Source: an uncultured Pseudomonas sp. (GTDB lineage Bacteria > Pseudomonadota > Gammaproteobacteria > Pseudomonadales > Pseudomonadaceae). From it: 11,861 bases of DNA. The notes beneath the pieces were generated by a model. The model searched no databases. It was not told the origin of the DNA and saw only the letters and a list, made by a program, of their open reading frames with translations. This document shows positions 1 through 7,782 of the stretch, one piece after another; positions within the stretch are counted from its first letter, which is position 1, and every line of letters begins with the position of its first letter. The DNA is taken from the NCBI GenBank assembly GCA_943914515.1, contig CALUCI010000175.1:1-11861 (forward strand), read 5' to 3'. A program made the translations under genes and the position numbers.

Positions 1-953
<953 letters not shown>

Positions 954-957
<4 letters not shown>

Positions 958-1457
958 GCCTCCGCCTCGGGCTCGATGGCAATGACCTCGATCACCTGAT
1001 CGCCCACCGGTCGCCGCCATGTCACCTCGTCACCGGGCGCCGCTCCCAGCAGCGCCCGGCCCAGGGGAGAGCCCCAGTTGATCAGGCCGGCAGTGATGTC
1101 GGCCTGATCTTCTCCCACCAGTTGCACCTGCTGCTTCCTGTCCTGTTCATCGGCGAAGGTCACCCGACTGCCGATCTGCACCTTTTCCCGCGATGTTGCC
1201 GCTGGCACCACCTGAGCGCTCTGTTGCCTGGCGCTGAAATAACGCAGGTCACGTTCGGTATCGGCCAGGCGCTGCTTGTCAGCCTGCTCACCCTGGGCGA
1301 GCAGGTCGCTGCGTAGACGATTGAGTTCCGCCACCCGCTGCTGCAGGTGGGCCAGGCCCTGGGCGGTGACGTAGTTGGGCTGGTCACTGACCTTGCGTTC
1401 CACCGGCTGGCTGGCCTGGTCGGCGGCTTGATCCTCGTTGACGAATGCGCGACTCAT
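954..1457 (-). CDS. GreA/GreB-family transcription elongation factor-like protein
   Basis: The 167-residue product has the C-terminal GreA/GreB FKBP-like domain at about residues 92-162, with the family signature SPLGRALLGAAPGDEV at 130-145. Residues 30-82 are charged and helical and resemble the Gre coiled coil that enters the RNA polymerase secondary channel. Residues 1-28 are polar and probably disordered. The acidic tip of true GreA/GreB is not obvious: the middle reads AQGEQADKQRLADTERD, without the usual GDLxENAEY context. It may therefore bind RNA polymerase without strong transcript-cleavage activity, as Rnk-type relatives do. ATG 1457 is chosen over ATG 1484 because AAGGAG sits 7 nt upstream of it. 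The upstream gene on the same strand is the lipoprotein at 1528-1875, 70 bp away, so co-transcription is possible. Domain assignment is firm; cellular role is inferred. Confidence 0.88.
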
Positions 1458-1484
1458 TGACGGTCTCCTTTGCCAGAAGACCAT

Positions 1485-1532
1485 GCTGACAGGCAGGTGG
1501 TTTCAGTGATTGTCCGGATGCGACCTGTCAGC
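1485..1532. repeat. 9-bp inverted repeat between lipoprotein and Gre-like genes
   Basis: GCTGACAGG (1485-1493) and its exact complement CCTGTCAGC (1524-1532) flank a 30-nt loop. The right arm covers the stop codon of the lipoprotein gene. Read on the - strand the structure has no T-run after it, so it is not a classical terminator. It could be an RNA processing or stabilising stem or a protein site, or chance. Confidence 0.35.
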
Positions 1533-1875
1533 GTCGAAAGGCGCGCGCGGCGTCGCGGTCTTTTTCCTGCTGCCACTGCTCTTCGCGATCATCCCAATGG
1601 CGGGCGCGGTAATCCTGCTGGTCCTGGGTTTCCTGCATGGCCCGGCACTGGCGAAAACCATCATCCCAGCCGGATTCGTATTGGCGATTGCGCAGGTAGC
1701 GTGGCACGTCCTTGCGAAAATCCCCGGCCATGACCCCGGCGGCCTGGCGACCGCTGCTGCAGCCATCCTGAAAGCCGTCGGCGTAGACCGGTGGATAGCC
1801 TTGATTGATCAATTGTTCGTGGGTCGACTGGCAACCCGCCAGCAAGATCAGAGAAAAAAACCAGTACCGCCGCAT
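1528..1875 (-). CDS. small lipoprotein of unknown function
   Basis: The 115-residue product starts MRRYWFFSLILLAGCQS: a short positive n-region, a hydrophobic core and the lipobox LAGC with the acylated cysteine at residue 15. Gln at +2 predicts sorting to the outer membrane. The mature part is short, hydrophilic and rich in Tyr, Trp, Arg, Asp and Gln, with repeated DG/GWDDG-like segments (YADGFQDG, YESGWDDGF) and a very charged C-terminus. Two further cysteines (in DGCSSG and FRQCRA) could form a disulfide. ATG 1875 is chosen because GGAGAG lies 7 nt upstream and because the signal peptide begins exactly there. The longer open frame to 2037 runs into the REP doublet and is not coding. An exact TTGACA lies upstream on the - strand (1929-1934), but no -10 box is well spaced from it. 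No function is recognised. Confidence 0.85.
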   Translation of the reverse strand: MRRYWFFSLILLAGCQSTHEQLINQGYPPVYADGFQDGCSSGRQAAGVMAGDFRKDVPRYLRNRQYESGWDDGFRQCRAMQETQDQQDYRARHWDDREEQWQQEKDRDAARAFRR

Positions 1876-1966
1876 CGCATGACTCTCCACAGGATGGGGA
1901 AAGTCTAGGGGGTGAAATGTCGGTGTGCTGTCAAAAGGCCGTGAAGGGGGTGTGGCGGTTAAACGC

Positions 1967-2025
1967 ATCGCGGGTGAACCCGCTCCTACATAGTGGTGTT
2001 GTGTAGGAGCGGGTTCACCCGCGAT
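1967..2025. repeat. REP doublet (REPIN-like inverted pair)
   Basis: Two 24-bp arms (1967-1990 and 2002-2025) are perfect reverse complements around an 11-nt spacer. Each arm contains its own hairpin, GCGGGTGAACCCGC on the left and its complement on the right, and ends in the TAGGAGC motif common in Pseudomonas repetitive extragenic palindromes. It lies between the DUF4105 gene stop (2042) and the lipoprotein gene, so it may also act as a 3' stabiliser or terminator for the - strand DUF4105 transcript. The structure is seen directly; membership in a dispersed REP family is inferred from motif similarity. Confidence 0.85.
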
Positions 2026-2041
2026 TAAGGCCCGCAAGCCC

Positions 2042-3895
2042 TCAGTAGTTGTACCACTTCAACTCCAGCATCACTTCGTTCTGCGCCGTCGCCAACTGGC
2101 TGAACTCGCGGCTTGCACTCAAGCGCAGCCCCAGGTTGTCGCTCAACTCCCACTGCTGGTTCAGGCTCAGGCTGCGGCGGACCTCGCCATTGGTGAAGTA
2201 GTCGCCCTTGGCCTCCAGGCTCAGGTTACCCAGGCCATTGCGCCAGAGCAGGCCGGTATTGAAACCCGCAGCGGGGGCGATGAACTGGGCGAAGTCGTTG
2301 TGGTGTTCGATGCGTACCGTGCCGAGGGCGAAGCCGAGCATCTCGTCGGCCAGTTGCCAGGTGCCACCTGCGCCGCCGTTGACATGGCTGACCAGCACCT
2401 CGTCATCGTGCTTGCCCGGCACTCGCTCAAGCCCACCGGCGACCTGCCATGACCAGGGTTGCAGCAGGTCGTTGCGGGGTGTCAGCGAGCGAATGGTCGC
2501 CAGGTCCAGGCGCTGCACCTGCCAGTCGTTGCCTTCGTACTGGCGCACCTTGAGCTGGAGAATCTCGATCTGTGCGCCAAGGGGAAAACCATAGGCGTTG
2601 TCGTTGAGGTCGTGATAGGCCATGCGCAAGCCGTACTCGGCGTAGGCGCGGTCTTCGCGCGTGCCGACACCGAACTGCCAGGTGCGTGATTGATGGCCGT
2701 CTTCCGGCAGCCCGGGTCGTTCGATGTCGAGGCGTGGCGGCGGGTTGCGGTTGATCGCGCGGAGCAGTTCGAAGCTGCGCCGGGCCTGCTCCGGATCGCG
2801 CTCCTGGCCATTGGCACGGTAGCGTTCCAGGCGGTAGGCGGCGTCCTGGACCAGTGCTTGCCGCGGTTTGGGCAAGGCGGTGAATTCGCTGCTTTGCAGG
2901 TGGCCGGTGTCAGCGGCGAGGGTCAGCACTTGCTGTTGTTCGGCCTTTTCCAGCGGCGCGGCGCGTTCCAGCAGTTCGCGTTCCCGCGAGGGACGGTAGT
3001 CGGTGCGTTCGACCAGCCCGGCCTGCTTGACCGCCTTGACCGTGTCGGTGGGGATTGCTGTCAGGGGAAACTGCGAGGTCAGATCGAGGCCCGGGCGGGC
3101 GACCTGGAGCAGTTCCAGCAAGCGGTAGGAGCAGTTTTCGTCGAAGAAGAAATAGTCGAAGCGGATCTGCTTCAGTTCCCAGATGTGCTCGACCATCCGC
3201 CCGGTTTCTTCCGGGGTCAGGTTCAACCGGTATTCCCACAGGTCGCGGTTTTCCAGGCTGCGGTATTCGGCGAGCTTTTCCTGGTAGGGCACCAGCGCGA
3301 ACAGGCCGGGATAGCCGCCCATCAGGCCTTTCCAGGCATACAGGATGCTGTTGTCGTTGCCTTCGATGTACGCGCCGAAGTTGATCGCGTAGCTGAGCAG
3401 TGCGGTGTTGTTGCTCTGCACGTCGGCCTGGTCGATGCGCAGCAAGGTATGGCCGAACATCGACGACGGGCTGTTCAGGTAGGCGGCGGGAAAGATCAGC
3501 ACCGCGCTGTGCGGCGAGACATCCTTGAACCATTGGTTGTACTGCTTGCAGTCCGGCGCCGGCAGGTCGCCGAGTTGCAGTTGCTCGCGCAGCCAGCGGG
3601 TCCGCGCCGGGAACACGCATTGTGCGTGCCGGTCACCTTGGCTGGCGGGGGCGTACAGGGCCTGCACGGTCGCGGCCAGTTCGCGGTCGGGGTGATGGGC
3701 GCCGTCTTTGGCGAGGAAGAAACGTTCGTCGTCGACATAGCTGCGCCAGCCTCCCAGCTTGCCGGTCTCGTAGTGCCCGAGGGCGATCCAGAAAGGATCG
3801 GCGGCCAGGCGTTGCAGGCGCGAGTCGTCCATGGAAGGTGCGGCGTGCAGCGGGGCGCAGGCACAGAGCGCCAGATAGGCAAGGCGTTTGAGCAT
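2042..3895 (-). CDS. secreted DUF4105 (Lnb-like) protein with probable C-terminal beta-barrel
   Basis: The 617-residue product has a signal peptide (MLKRLAYLALCACAPLHA, likely cleaved after residue 18). An alpha/beta region at about 20-300 has DUF4105 hallmarks: SPSSMFGHTLLRI at 142-154 with His149, and FDENCSYRLLELL at 251-263 with Cys255. These are the natural candidates for a papain/NlpC-P60-like Cys-His pair. Residues 300-400 are a helical linker. Residues about 404-617 are alternating hydrophobic/polar strands with Gly and aromatic residues, ending LELKWYNY, which resembles an outer-membrane barrel with a terminal aromatic residue. DUF4105 is the domain of the Bacteroides lipoprotein N-acyltransferase Lnb; whether this homologue acylates, hydrolyses or only binds is unknown. 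ATG 3895 is chosen because the signal peptide starts there; an in-frame TTG at 3904 is possible, and neither has a strong ribosome site. It lies 74 bp downstream of the DUF3015 gene, so an operon is likely. Confidence 0.85.
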   Translation of the reverse strand: MLKRLAYLALCACAPLHAAPSMDDSRLQRLAADPFWIALGHYETGKLGGWRSYVDDERFFLAKDGAHHPDRELAATVQALYAPASQGDRHAQCVFPARTRWLREQLQLGDLPAPDCKQYNQWFKDVSPHSAVLIFPAAYLNSPSSMFGHTLLRIDQADVQSNNTALLSYAINFGAYIEGNDNSILYAWKGLMGGYPGLFALVPYQEKLAEYRSLENRDLWEYRLNLTPEETGRMVEHIWELKQIRFDYFFFDENCSYRLLELLQVARPGLDLTSQFPLTAIPTDTVKAVKQAGLVERTDYRPSRERELLERAAPLEKAEQQQVLTLAADTGHLQSSEFTALPKPRQALVQDAAYRLERYRANGQERDPEQARRSFELLRAINRNPPPRLDIERPGLPEDGHQSRTWQFGVGTREDRAYAEYGLRMAYHDLNDNAYGFPLGAQIEILQLKVRQYEGNDWQVQRLDLATIRSLTPRNDLLQPWSWQVAGGLERVPGKHDDEVLVSHVNGGAGGTWQLADEMLGFALGTVRIEHHNDFAQFIAPAAGFNTGLLWRNGLGNLSLEAKGDYFTNGEVRRSLSLNQQWELSDNLGLRLSASREFSQLATAQNEVMLELKWYNY

Positions 3896-3937
3896 GTCGG
3901 GCAACTACGTCTGAATGAAGCCGAAGGGGACGAACAG

Positions 3938-3958
3938 CCCGCCCCGTCCCGGGGCGGG
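3938..3958 (-). other. strong GC hairpin between DUF3015 and DUF4105 genes
   Basis: CCCGCCCCG and CGGGGCGGG pair perfectly (9 bp, 3-nt loop). The hairpin lies 11 nt after the DUF3015 stop. On the - strand it is followed by CTGTTCGTCC, which lacks a T-run. It is therefore more likely a partial attenuator or a 3'-end stabiliser favouring the upstream cistron than a full terminator. Confidence 0.5.
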
Positions 3959-3969
3959 ATGGATCGGGC

Positions 3970-4458
3970 TTAGGTCGGAGTGGCGTACTTGGCCAGACGG
4001 GCGTCGGACTTGAGGACGGCCAGGGTGTTGGTGTGAACGTCTTCCGCGGTGGTGTCAGCGGACTTGAAGATGTCCTGGAAGTGCTGGTGGGTGACAGCGG
4101 CGAAGTGCGCGCGGTCTTCCGGTGCAACACCGAGGACCACGGCGTAAGTGGTCAGGGCTTCACCCTGGCCCTGGGCCATGTCTTCGGAGAGCTCGTTCAT
4201 CATGCCGTTCATGGCGATCCACGACTTGCCGCCGTAGGTCAGTGCCGCGTTGGTCGAGCAGCCGTTGGTGCCCGAGGTCATGCCGAAAGTGGCGTTGCCG
4301 GAGGTGCCGTTGGTGGTAGAAGCGAGGAAATGTGCAGGAGTGCCGCGTTGGCCTTCGAACAGCATGTTGCCCCAGCCGCAGTCCGGTCCGCCTGGCGCCT
4401 GGGCCATGGCGTTGAGGGATACCGCGGTGAACAGAGTACCCAGAAGAATCCGTTTCAT
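3970..4458 (-). CDS. secreted DUF3015 family protein
   Basis: The 162-residue product begins MKRILLGTLFTAVSLNAMAQ, a classical Sec signal peptide with likely cleavage at AMA/QAP, so it is exported to the periplasm. The mature protein carries the DUF3015 pattern: CGWGNMLFEG near residue 27, a Thr/Gly/Asn-rich block (TTNGTSGNATFGMTSGTNGC, 48-67), then a helical C-terminal half. Cys27 and Cys67 are the only mature cysteines and probably form a disulfide. Length is normal for the family. ATG 4458 is chosen because the signal peptide starts there; AAGAGA upstream is a modest ribosome site. The function of DUF3015 is unknown. It is the first gene of the probable DUF3015-DUF4105 transcript, so its job may be tied to the envelope protein downstream. 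Confidence 0.87.
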   Translation of the reverse strand: MKRILLGTLFTAVSLNAMAQAPGGPDCGWGNMLFEGQRGTPAHFLASTTNGTSGNATFGMTSGTNGCSTNAALTYGGKSWIAMNGMMNELSEDMAQGQGEALTTYAVVLGVAPEDRAHFAAVTHQHFQDIFKSADTTAEDVHTNTLAVLKSDARLAKYATPT

Positions 4459-4502
4459 AGCAATGTTCTCTTTCTGATTGTTCAAACCAAAGGTCAGGGT
4501 TG

Positions 4503-4529
4503 CCTGGCGTGCCGCGAAGGCTTGCCAGG
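4503..4529 (-). other. 5' leader hairpin of DUF3015 gene
   Basis: CCTGGC (4503-4508) and GCCAGG (4524-4529) form a 6-bp stem. It lies between the candidate promoter (4560-4587) and the start codon at 4458. The stem is short with a long loop; its role is unproven. Confidence 0.3.
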
Positions 4530-4559
4530 TCGGGTCGGTTATCTACCCGGCCGCGCAGT

Positions 4560-4587
4560 GTAGAGTTTAGGCACGATGCAAGGGTTC
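4560..4587 (-). promoter_or_regulatory. candidate AlgU/sigma-E type promoter for DUF3015-DUF4105
   Basis: On the - strand GAACCC (4582-4587) is followed by a 17-nt spacer and TCTAC (4560-4564). The AlgU (sigma-22) consensus is GAACTT, 16-17 nt, TCTGA. The GAAC and TCT cores and the spacing fit; the remaining bases deviate. The predicted start at about 4553 gives a leader of about 95 nt. A weak sigma-70 promoter in the same stretch cannot be excluded. Confidence 0.35.
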
Positions 4588-4731
4588 CGTGATTAATTGC
4601 GAAATATTGCCTTCACACGTTGACGGAAAGGGCTTTTTAAGTAGGTAGGCAAATGCGCCGAAGAGCCTTGCAAGCCGGGCGCGGGCAGCGCCAGAATGCC
4701 GGCATCTGCCCCGCCGAAGTAAGGAAGCCCG

Positions 4732-7170
4732 ATGCCTGATTCTGTCGCTGCGAGCCTGCGTCTTGCGCCCGAAGCCCTGACCCGGCCGTTTTCCGCTGAA
4801 CAGTTCGCTTTTTCCACAACCAATGATCTGGAGCCATTTCGCGGCGTGCTGGGCCAGGAGCGTGCGGTCGAAGCCTTGCAGTTCGGCGTCGCCATGCCCC
4901 GTCCGGGATACAACGTTTTTGTCATGGGCGAGCCGGGCACCGGCCGCTTCTCGTTCGTCAAACGCTACCTCAAGGCCGAAGCCAAGCGCCTGCAGACGCC
5001 GTCCGACTGGGTCTACGTCAACAACTTCGACGAGCCCCGCGAGCCTCGTGCAGTGGAGCTGCCGCCCGGCAGCGCGAGCACGTTTATTGCTGATATCGGC
5101 GGCCTGATCGACAACCTCCTGGCGACTTTTCCCGCCGTCTTCGAGCATCCGTCCTACCAGCAAAAGAAAAGCGCCATCGACCGCGCGTTCAACCAGCGTT
5201 ACGACCGCGCCCTGGATGTGATCGAGCGGGCGTCGCTGGAAAAGGACGTGGCGTTGTACCGCGACAGCAGCAACGTTGCCTTCACCCCGATGAGCGACGG
5301 CAAGGCGCTGGACGAGGCCGAGTTCGCCCAGTTGCCGGAAGCCGAGCGCGAGCGCTTCCACGACGACATCGCGATGCTCGAAGAGCGCCTGAACGAAGAA
5401 CTGGCGAGCCTGCCGCAATGGAAGCGTGAGTCGAACAACCAGCTCCGTCAGCTCAACGAAGAAACCATCATCCTCGCCCTGCAACCGCTGCTCGGGCCGC
5501 TGTCGGAAAAGTACGCCGAGAACGCGGCGGTGTGCGCCTACCTGCAAGCCATGCAGGTCAACCTGCTGCGCACGGTGGTCGAGCAACTGGTGGACGACGC
5601 CAAGACCGACGCCGTGGCGCGCAAGATGCTCGAAGAGCAATACGCCGCCAGCCTCGTCGTTGGCCACGCTGCCAACGGTGGTGCGCCGGTGGTGTTCGAG
5701 CCGCACCCGACCTACGACAACCTGTTTGGCCGCATCGAATACAGCACCGATCAGGGCTCGCTGTACACCACCTACCGGCAACTGCGCCCCGGTGCGTTTC
5801 ACCGGGCCAACGGCGGGTTCCTGATTCTCGAAGCGGAGAAGATGCTCGGCGAGCCGTTCGTCTGGGATGCGCTCAAGCGCGCCCTGCAGTCGCGCAAGCT
5901 GAAAATGGAATCGCCGCTGGGCGAGCTGGGCCGCATCGCCACGGTCACCCTGACCCCGCAGATGATTCCGCTGCAGGTCAAGGTGATCATCATCGGGGCA
6001 CGCCAGTTGTATTACGCCCTGCAGGACCATGATCCGGATTTCCAGGAGATGTTCCGGGTGCTGGTGGACTTCGATGAAGACATCCCGATGGGTGATGAAA
6101 GCCTCGAGCAATTCGCCCAGTTGCTCAAGACCCGCACCAGTGAAGAAGGCATGGCGCCGCTGACCGCCGACGCCGTGGCACGACTGGCGACCTACAGCGC
6201 ACGCCTGGCGGAAAACCAGAAACGTCTGTCGGCACGGATCGGCGACCTGTTCCAGTTGGTCAGCGAGGCGGACTTCATCCGTCACCTCGCCAATGACGAG
6301 ATGACCGATGTCGGCCACATCGAGCGCGCGCTCAAGGCCAAGGCCACGCGCACCGGACGGGTGTCGGCGCGGATTCTCGACGACATGCTGGCCGGGATCA
6401 TCCTGATCGATACCGAAGGCGCGGCGGTCGGCAAGTGCAACGGCCTGACGGTACTTGAGGTGGGTGATTCGGCGTTCGGCGTGCCGGCGCGGATTTCCGC
6501 CACGGTGTACCCCGGCGGCAGCGGCATCGTCGACATCGAGCGGGAGGTCAACCTCGGCCAGCCGATTCACTCCAAGGGTGTGATGATCCTGACCGGCTAC
6601 CTCGGCAGCCGTTATGCCCAGGAGTTTCCGCTGGCGATCTCGGCGAGCATCGCACTGGAGCAGTCCTACGGTTATGTCGACGGTGACAGCGCATCCCTTG
6701 GCGAGGCGTGCACGCTGATTTCGGCATTGTCGAAAACCCCGCTCAAGCAGTGTTTCGCCATCACCGGGTCGATCAACCAGTTTGGCGAAGTGCAGGCGGT
6801 GGGCGGGGTCAACGAGAAGATCGAAGGCTTCTTCCGTCTGTGCGAAGCCCGTGGCCTGACCGGCGAGCAGGGTGCGATCATTCCCAAGGCCAACGTCGCC
6901 ACGCTGATGCTCGACGAGCGGGTACTGCAGGCGGTCCGCGCCGGTCAGTTCCATGTCTATGCGGTCAGCCAGGCCGACGAAGCGCTGAGCCTGCTGGTCG
7001 GCGCGCCAGCCGGCGAGCCTGACGCCAACGGCGACTTCCCGGAAGGCAGCGTCAATGCGCGGGTGGTCGAGCGTCTGCGGGTCATCGCCGAAATGCTCAC
7101 TGAAGAGGAGTTCAAGGAAGCTGAAAAAGAGGCGGCCGAACAGGCACTTGCGGAGGTCAAACCCGCCTGA
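4732..7170 (+). CDS. Lon-family AAA+ ATP-dependent protease (LonB-like, COG1067 type)
   Basis: The 812-residue product is a cytoplasmic AAA+ serine protease of the short Lon-like group without the LonA substrate-binding N-domain. The P-loop is GEPGTGRFS (residues 66-74), with Arg72 where Walker A normally has Lys. Residues about 150-300 form a long, charged helical insertion. The Walker B-like block is GGFLILEA (361-368), followed by a sensor region (PLQVKVIIIGA) and Arg442 in QEMFRV as a possible arginine finger. The Lon protease domain covers about 545-755: catalytic Ser653 in DGDSASLGEA and Lys696 in GGVNEKIEGF, 43 residues apart as in LonA. The C-terminus is acidic and helical. AAGGAAG just upstream of ATG 4732 supports the start. 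No transmembrane segment is seen, unlike archaeal LonB. It is transcribed divergently from the DUF3015 gene and followed by two terminators, so it is probably monocistronic. I recall the P. aeruginosa counterpart as PA4576. Substrates are unknown. Confidence 0.93.
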   Translation: MPDSVAASLRLAPEALTRPFSAEQFAFSTTNDLEPFRGVLGQERAVEALQFGVAMPRPGYNVFVMGEPGTGRFSFVKRYLKAEAKRLQTPSDWVYVNNFDEPREPRAVELPPGSASTFIADIGGLIDNLLATFPAVFEHPSYQQKKSAIDRAFNQRYDRALDVIERASLEKDVALYRDSSNVAFTPMSDGKALDEAEFAQLPEAERERFHDDIAMLEERLNEELASLPQWKRESNNQLRQLNEETIILALQPLLGPLSEKYAENAAVCAYLQAMQVNLLRTVVEQLVDDAKTDAVARKMLEEQYAASLVVGHAANGGAPVVFEPHPTYDNLFGRIEYSTDQGSLYTTYRQLRPGAFHRANGGFLILEAEKMLGEPFVWDALKRALQSRKLKMESPLGELGRIATVTLTPQMIPLQVKVIIIGARQLYYALQDHDPDFQEMFRVLVDFDEDIPMGDESLEQFAQLLKTRTSEEGMAPLTADAVARLATYSARLAENQKRLSARIGDLFQLVSEADFIRHLANDEMTDVGHIERALKAKATRTGRVSARILDDMLAGIILIDTEGAAVGKCNGLTVLEVGDSAFGVPARISATVYPGGSGIVDIEREVNLGQPIHSKGVMILTGYLGSRYAQEFPLAISASIALEQSYGYVDGDSASLGEACTLISALSKTPLKQCFAITGSINQFGEVQAVGGVNEKIEGFFRLCEARGLTGEQGAIIPKANVATLMLDERVLQAVRAGQFHVYAVSQADEALSLLVGAPAGEPDANGDFPEGSVNARVVERLRVIAEMLTEEEFKEAEKEAAEQALAEVKPA

Positions 7171-7184
7171 CGGTTCGCTGACGG

Positions 7185-7218
7185 GGGCGTCGATGGCATG
7201 ACCATTCGGCGCCCTTTT
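7185..7218 (+). terminator. rho-independent terminator of Lon-like gene (first of two)
   Basis: The stem GGGCGTCGATGG (7185-7196) pairs with CCATTCGGCGCCC (7202-7214), with one G-U pair and one bulged base. The loop is CATGA and TTTT follows. It begins 15 nt after the stop codon. Confidence 0.75.
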
Positions 7219-7219
7219 G

Positions 7220-7247
7220 CCGGCCACGGCTTGCCGTCGCCGGTTTT
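7220..7247 (+). terminator. second, adjacent rho-independent terminator
   Basis: CCGGC (7220-7224) pairs with GCCGG (7239-7243), and ACGG with CCGT inside it across one C/C mismatch. The loop is CTTG. TTTTCTTCTATTCTT follows. It lies immediately after the first terminator. Confidence 0.65.
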
Positions 7248-7292
7248 CTTCTATTCTTCAGGGCATGGATAGCCGTTGGTACAGGATAGAAA

Positions 7293-7313
7293 CAGTCTTC
7301 GTGTCGAAGGCTG
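7293..7313 (+). other. leader stem-loop before the 105-residue protein gene
   Basis: CAGTCTTCG (7293-7301) and CGAAGGCTG (7305-7313) pair over 9 bp with one G-U and a 3-nt loop, 27 nt upstream of the start codon. No T-run follows. It could stabilise or regulate the mRNA; role unknown. Confidence 0.4.
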
Positions 7314-7340
7314 AACACGATTTCTCCGAGGGTCGCCGCC

Positions 7341-7658
7341 ATGCCGCGCAGCCTCAGCCTTACCCGTCAATGCCTGGGCCTGGTGACCCGCATTGAATGC
7401 AGCATCCGCCCCTTGTCCGGTGACAGTGGCATGTGGACGCTGCTGTTCGCCGCCGGCATGGCAGGCGAACAACCGTCCGCGATCAAGGCCCAGGGGCCGT
7501 TTCACGGACCTTTCGTGGCCGAGTCCGTGCTTGAGGCGATCGTCGACAGTCTGACGCTGCACGGTTACCAGTTGGCGGATGACCCGCAGATCTGGAGCGT
7601 GCATCTCCAGGCGCAACTGCGGCGCGTCAACGGCGGGCCAGTGCACCACGTCAACTGA
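7341..7658 (+). CDS. conserved hypothetical 105-residue protein
   Basis: The product has no signal peptide, no transmembrane segment and no motif I can tie to a function. It is predicted soluble and cytoplasmic. Visible features are an N-terminal beta-like stretch with a single cysteine pair spacing (QCLGLVTRIEC), then SGDSGMWTLLFAAGMAG, GPFHGPFVAESVLEAIVDSL (a probable helix) and a basic, His-containing tail ending GGPVHHVN. The pattern suggests a small alpha/beta fold. GAGG about 8 nt upstream of ATG 7341 supports the start. The gene is isolated by terminators on both sides (7220-7247 and 7693-7720), so it is probably its own transcription unit. From memory the P. aeruginosa gene at this place is PA4575, also uncharacterised. 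Codon use looks like the neighbours, which supports a real gene. Confidence 0.75.
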   Translation: MPRSLSLTRQCLGLVTRIECSIRPLSGDSGMWTLLFAAGMAGEQPSAIKAQGPFHGPFVAESVLEAIVDSLTLHGYQLADDPQIWSVHLQAQLRRVNGGPVHHVN

Positions 7659-7692
7659 AGTCGCGGCCCCGCGATTCGGTCCTCTGCGGTAT

Positions 7693-7720
7693 GCCTGCGA
7701 CAGCGCGTCGCGGGCTTTTT
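7693..7720 (+). terminator. rho-independent terminator after the 105-residue protein gene
   Basis: GCCTGCGAC (7693-7701) pairs with GTCGCGGGC (7707-7715) over 9 bp including one U-G pair. The loop is AGCGC and TTTTT follows. Confidence 0.85.
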
Positions 7721-7734
7721 CCTACACGTCTGGC

Positions 7735-7743
7735 TGATATACT
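7735..7743 (+). promoter_or_regulatory. extended -10 promoter of the UPF0114 gene
   Basis: TGATATACT is an extended -10 element (TGn plus TATACT, 7738-7743). No convincing -35 is present; the T-run of the terminator lies there. The predicted start at about 7750 gives a leader of about 33 nt. Confidence 0.55.
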
Positions 7744-7782
7744 CGCGCTCGATTTTCCCCCCGCCTTCAGGTGACTAGCTCA

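Noticed and set aside
1876..2037. N-terminal extension of the lipoprotein gene to 2037
   Set aside because: The extension is translated from REP doublet sequence and would bury the signal peptide; the ribosome site and lipobox support ATG 1875.
2690..3973. 427-codon open frame on the + strand opposite the DUF4105 gene
   Set aside because: Antisense shadow of a gene with signal peptide and family motifs; composition is typical of a mirror frame.
4620..4648. Sigma-70 promoter for the Lon-like gene at TTGACG
   Set aside because: The -35 is good, but no acceptable -10 lies 16-18 nt downstream, so I do not list it as a feature.
4567..7227. 886-codon open frame on the - strand covering the whole Lon-like gene
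   Set aside because: It mirrors the codons of a clearly real protease gene; GC-rich third positions remove stop codons from the antisense frame. The translation is His/Arg/Gln-rich and has no recognisable domain or ribosome site.
7771..7782. GTG start for the UPF0114 gene
   Set aside because: The GTG is part of the AGGTGA ribosome site for ATG 7783, and family members start at MERF.
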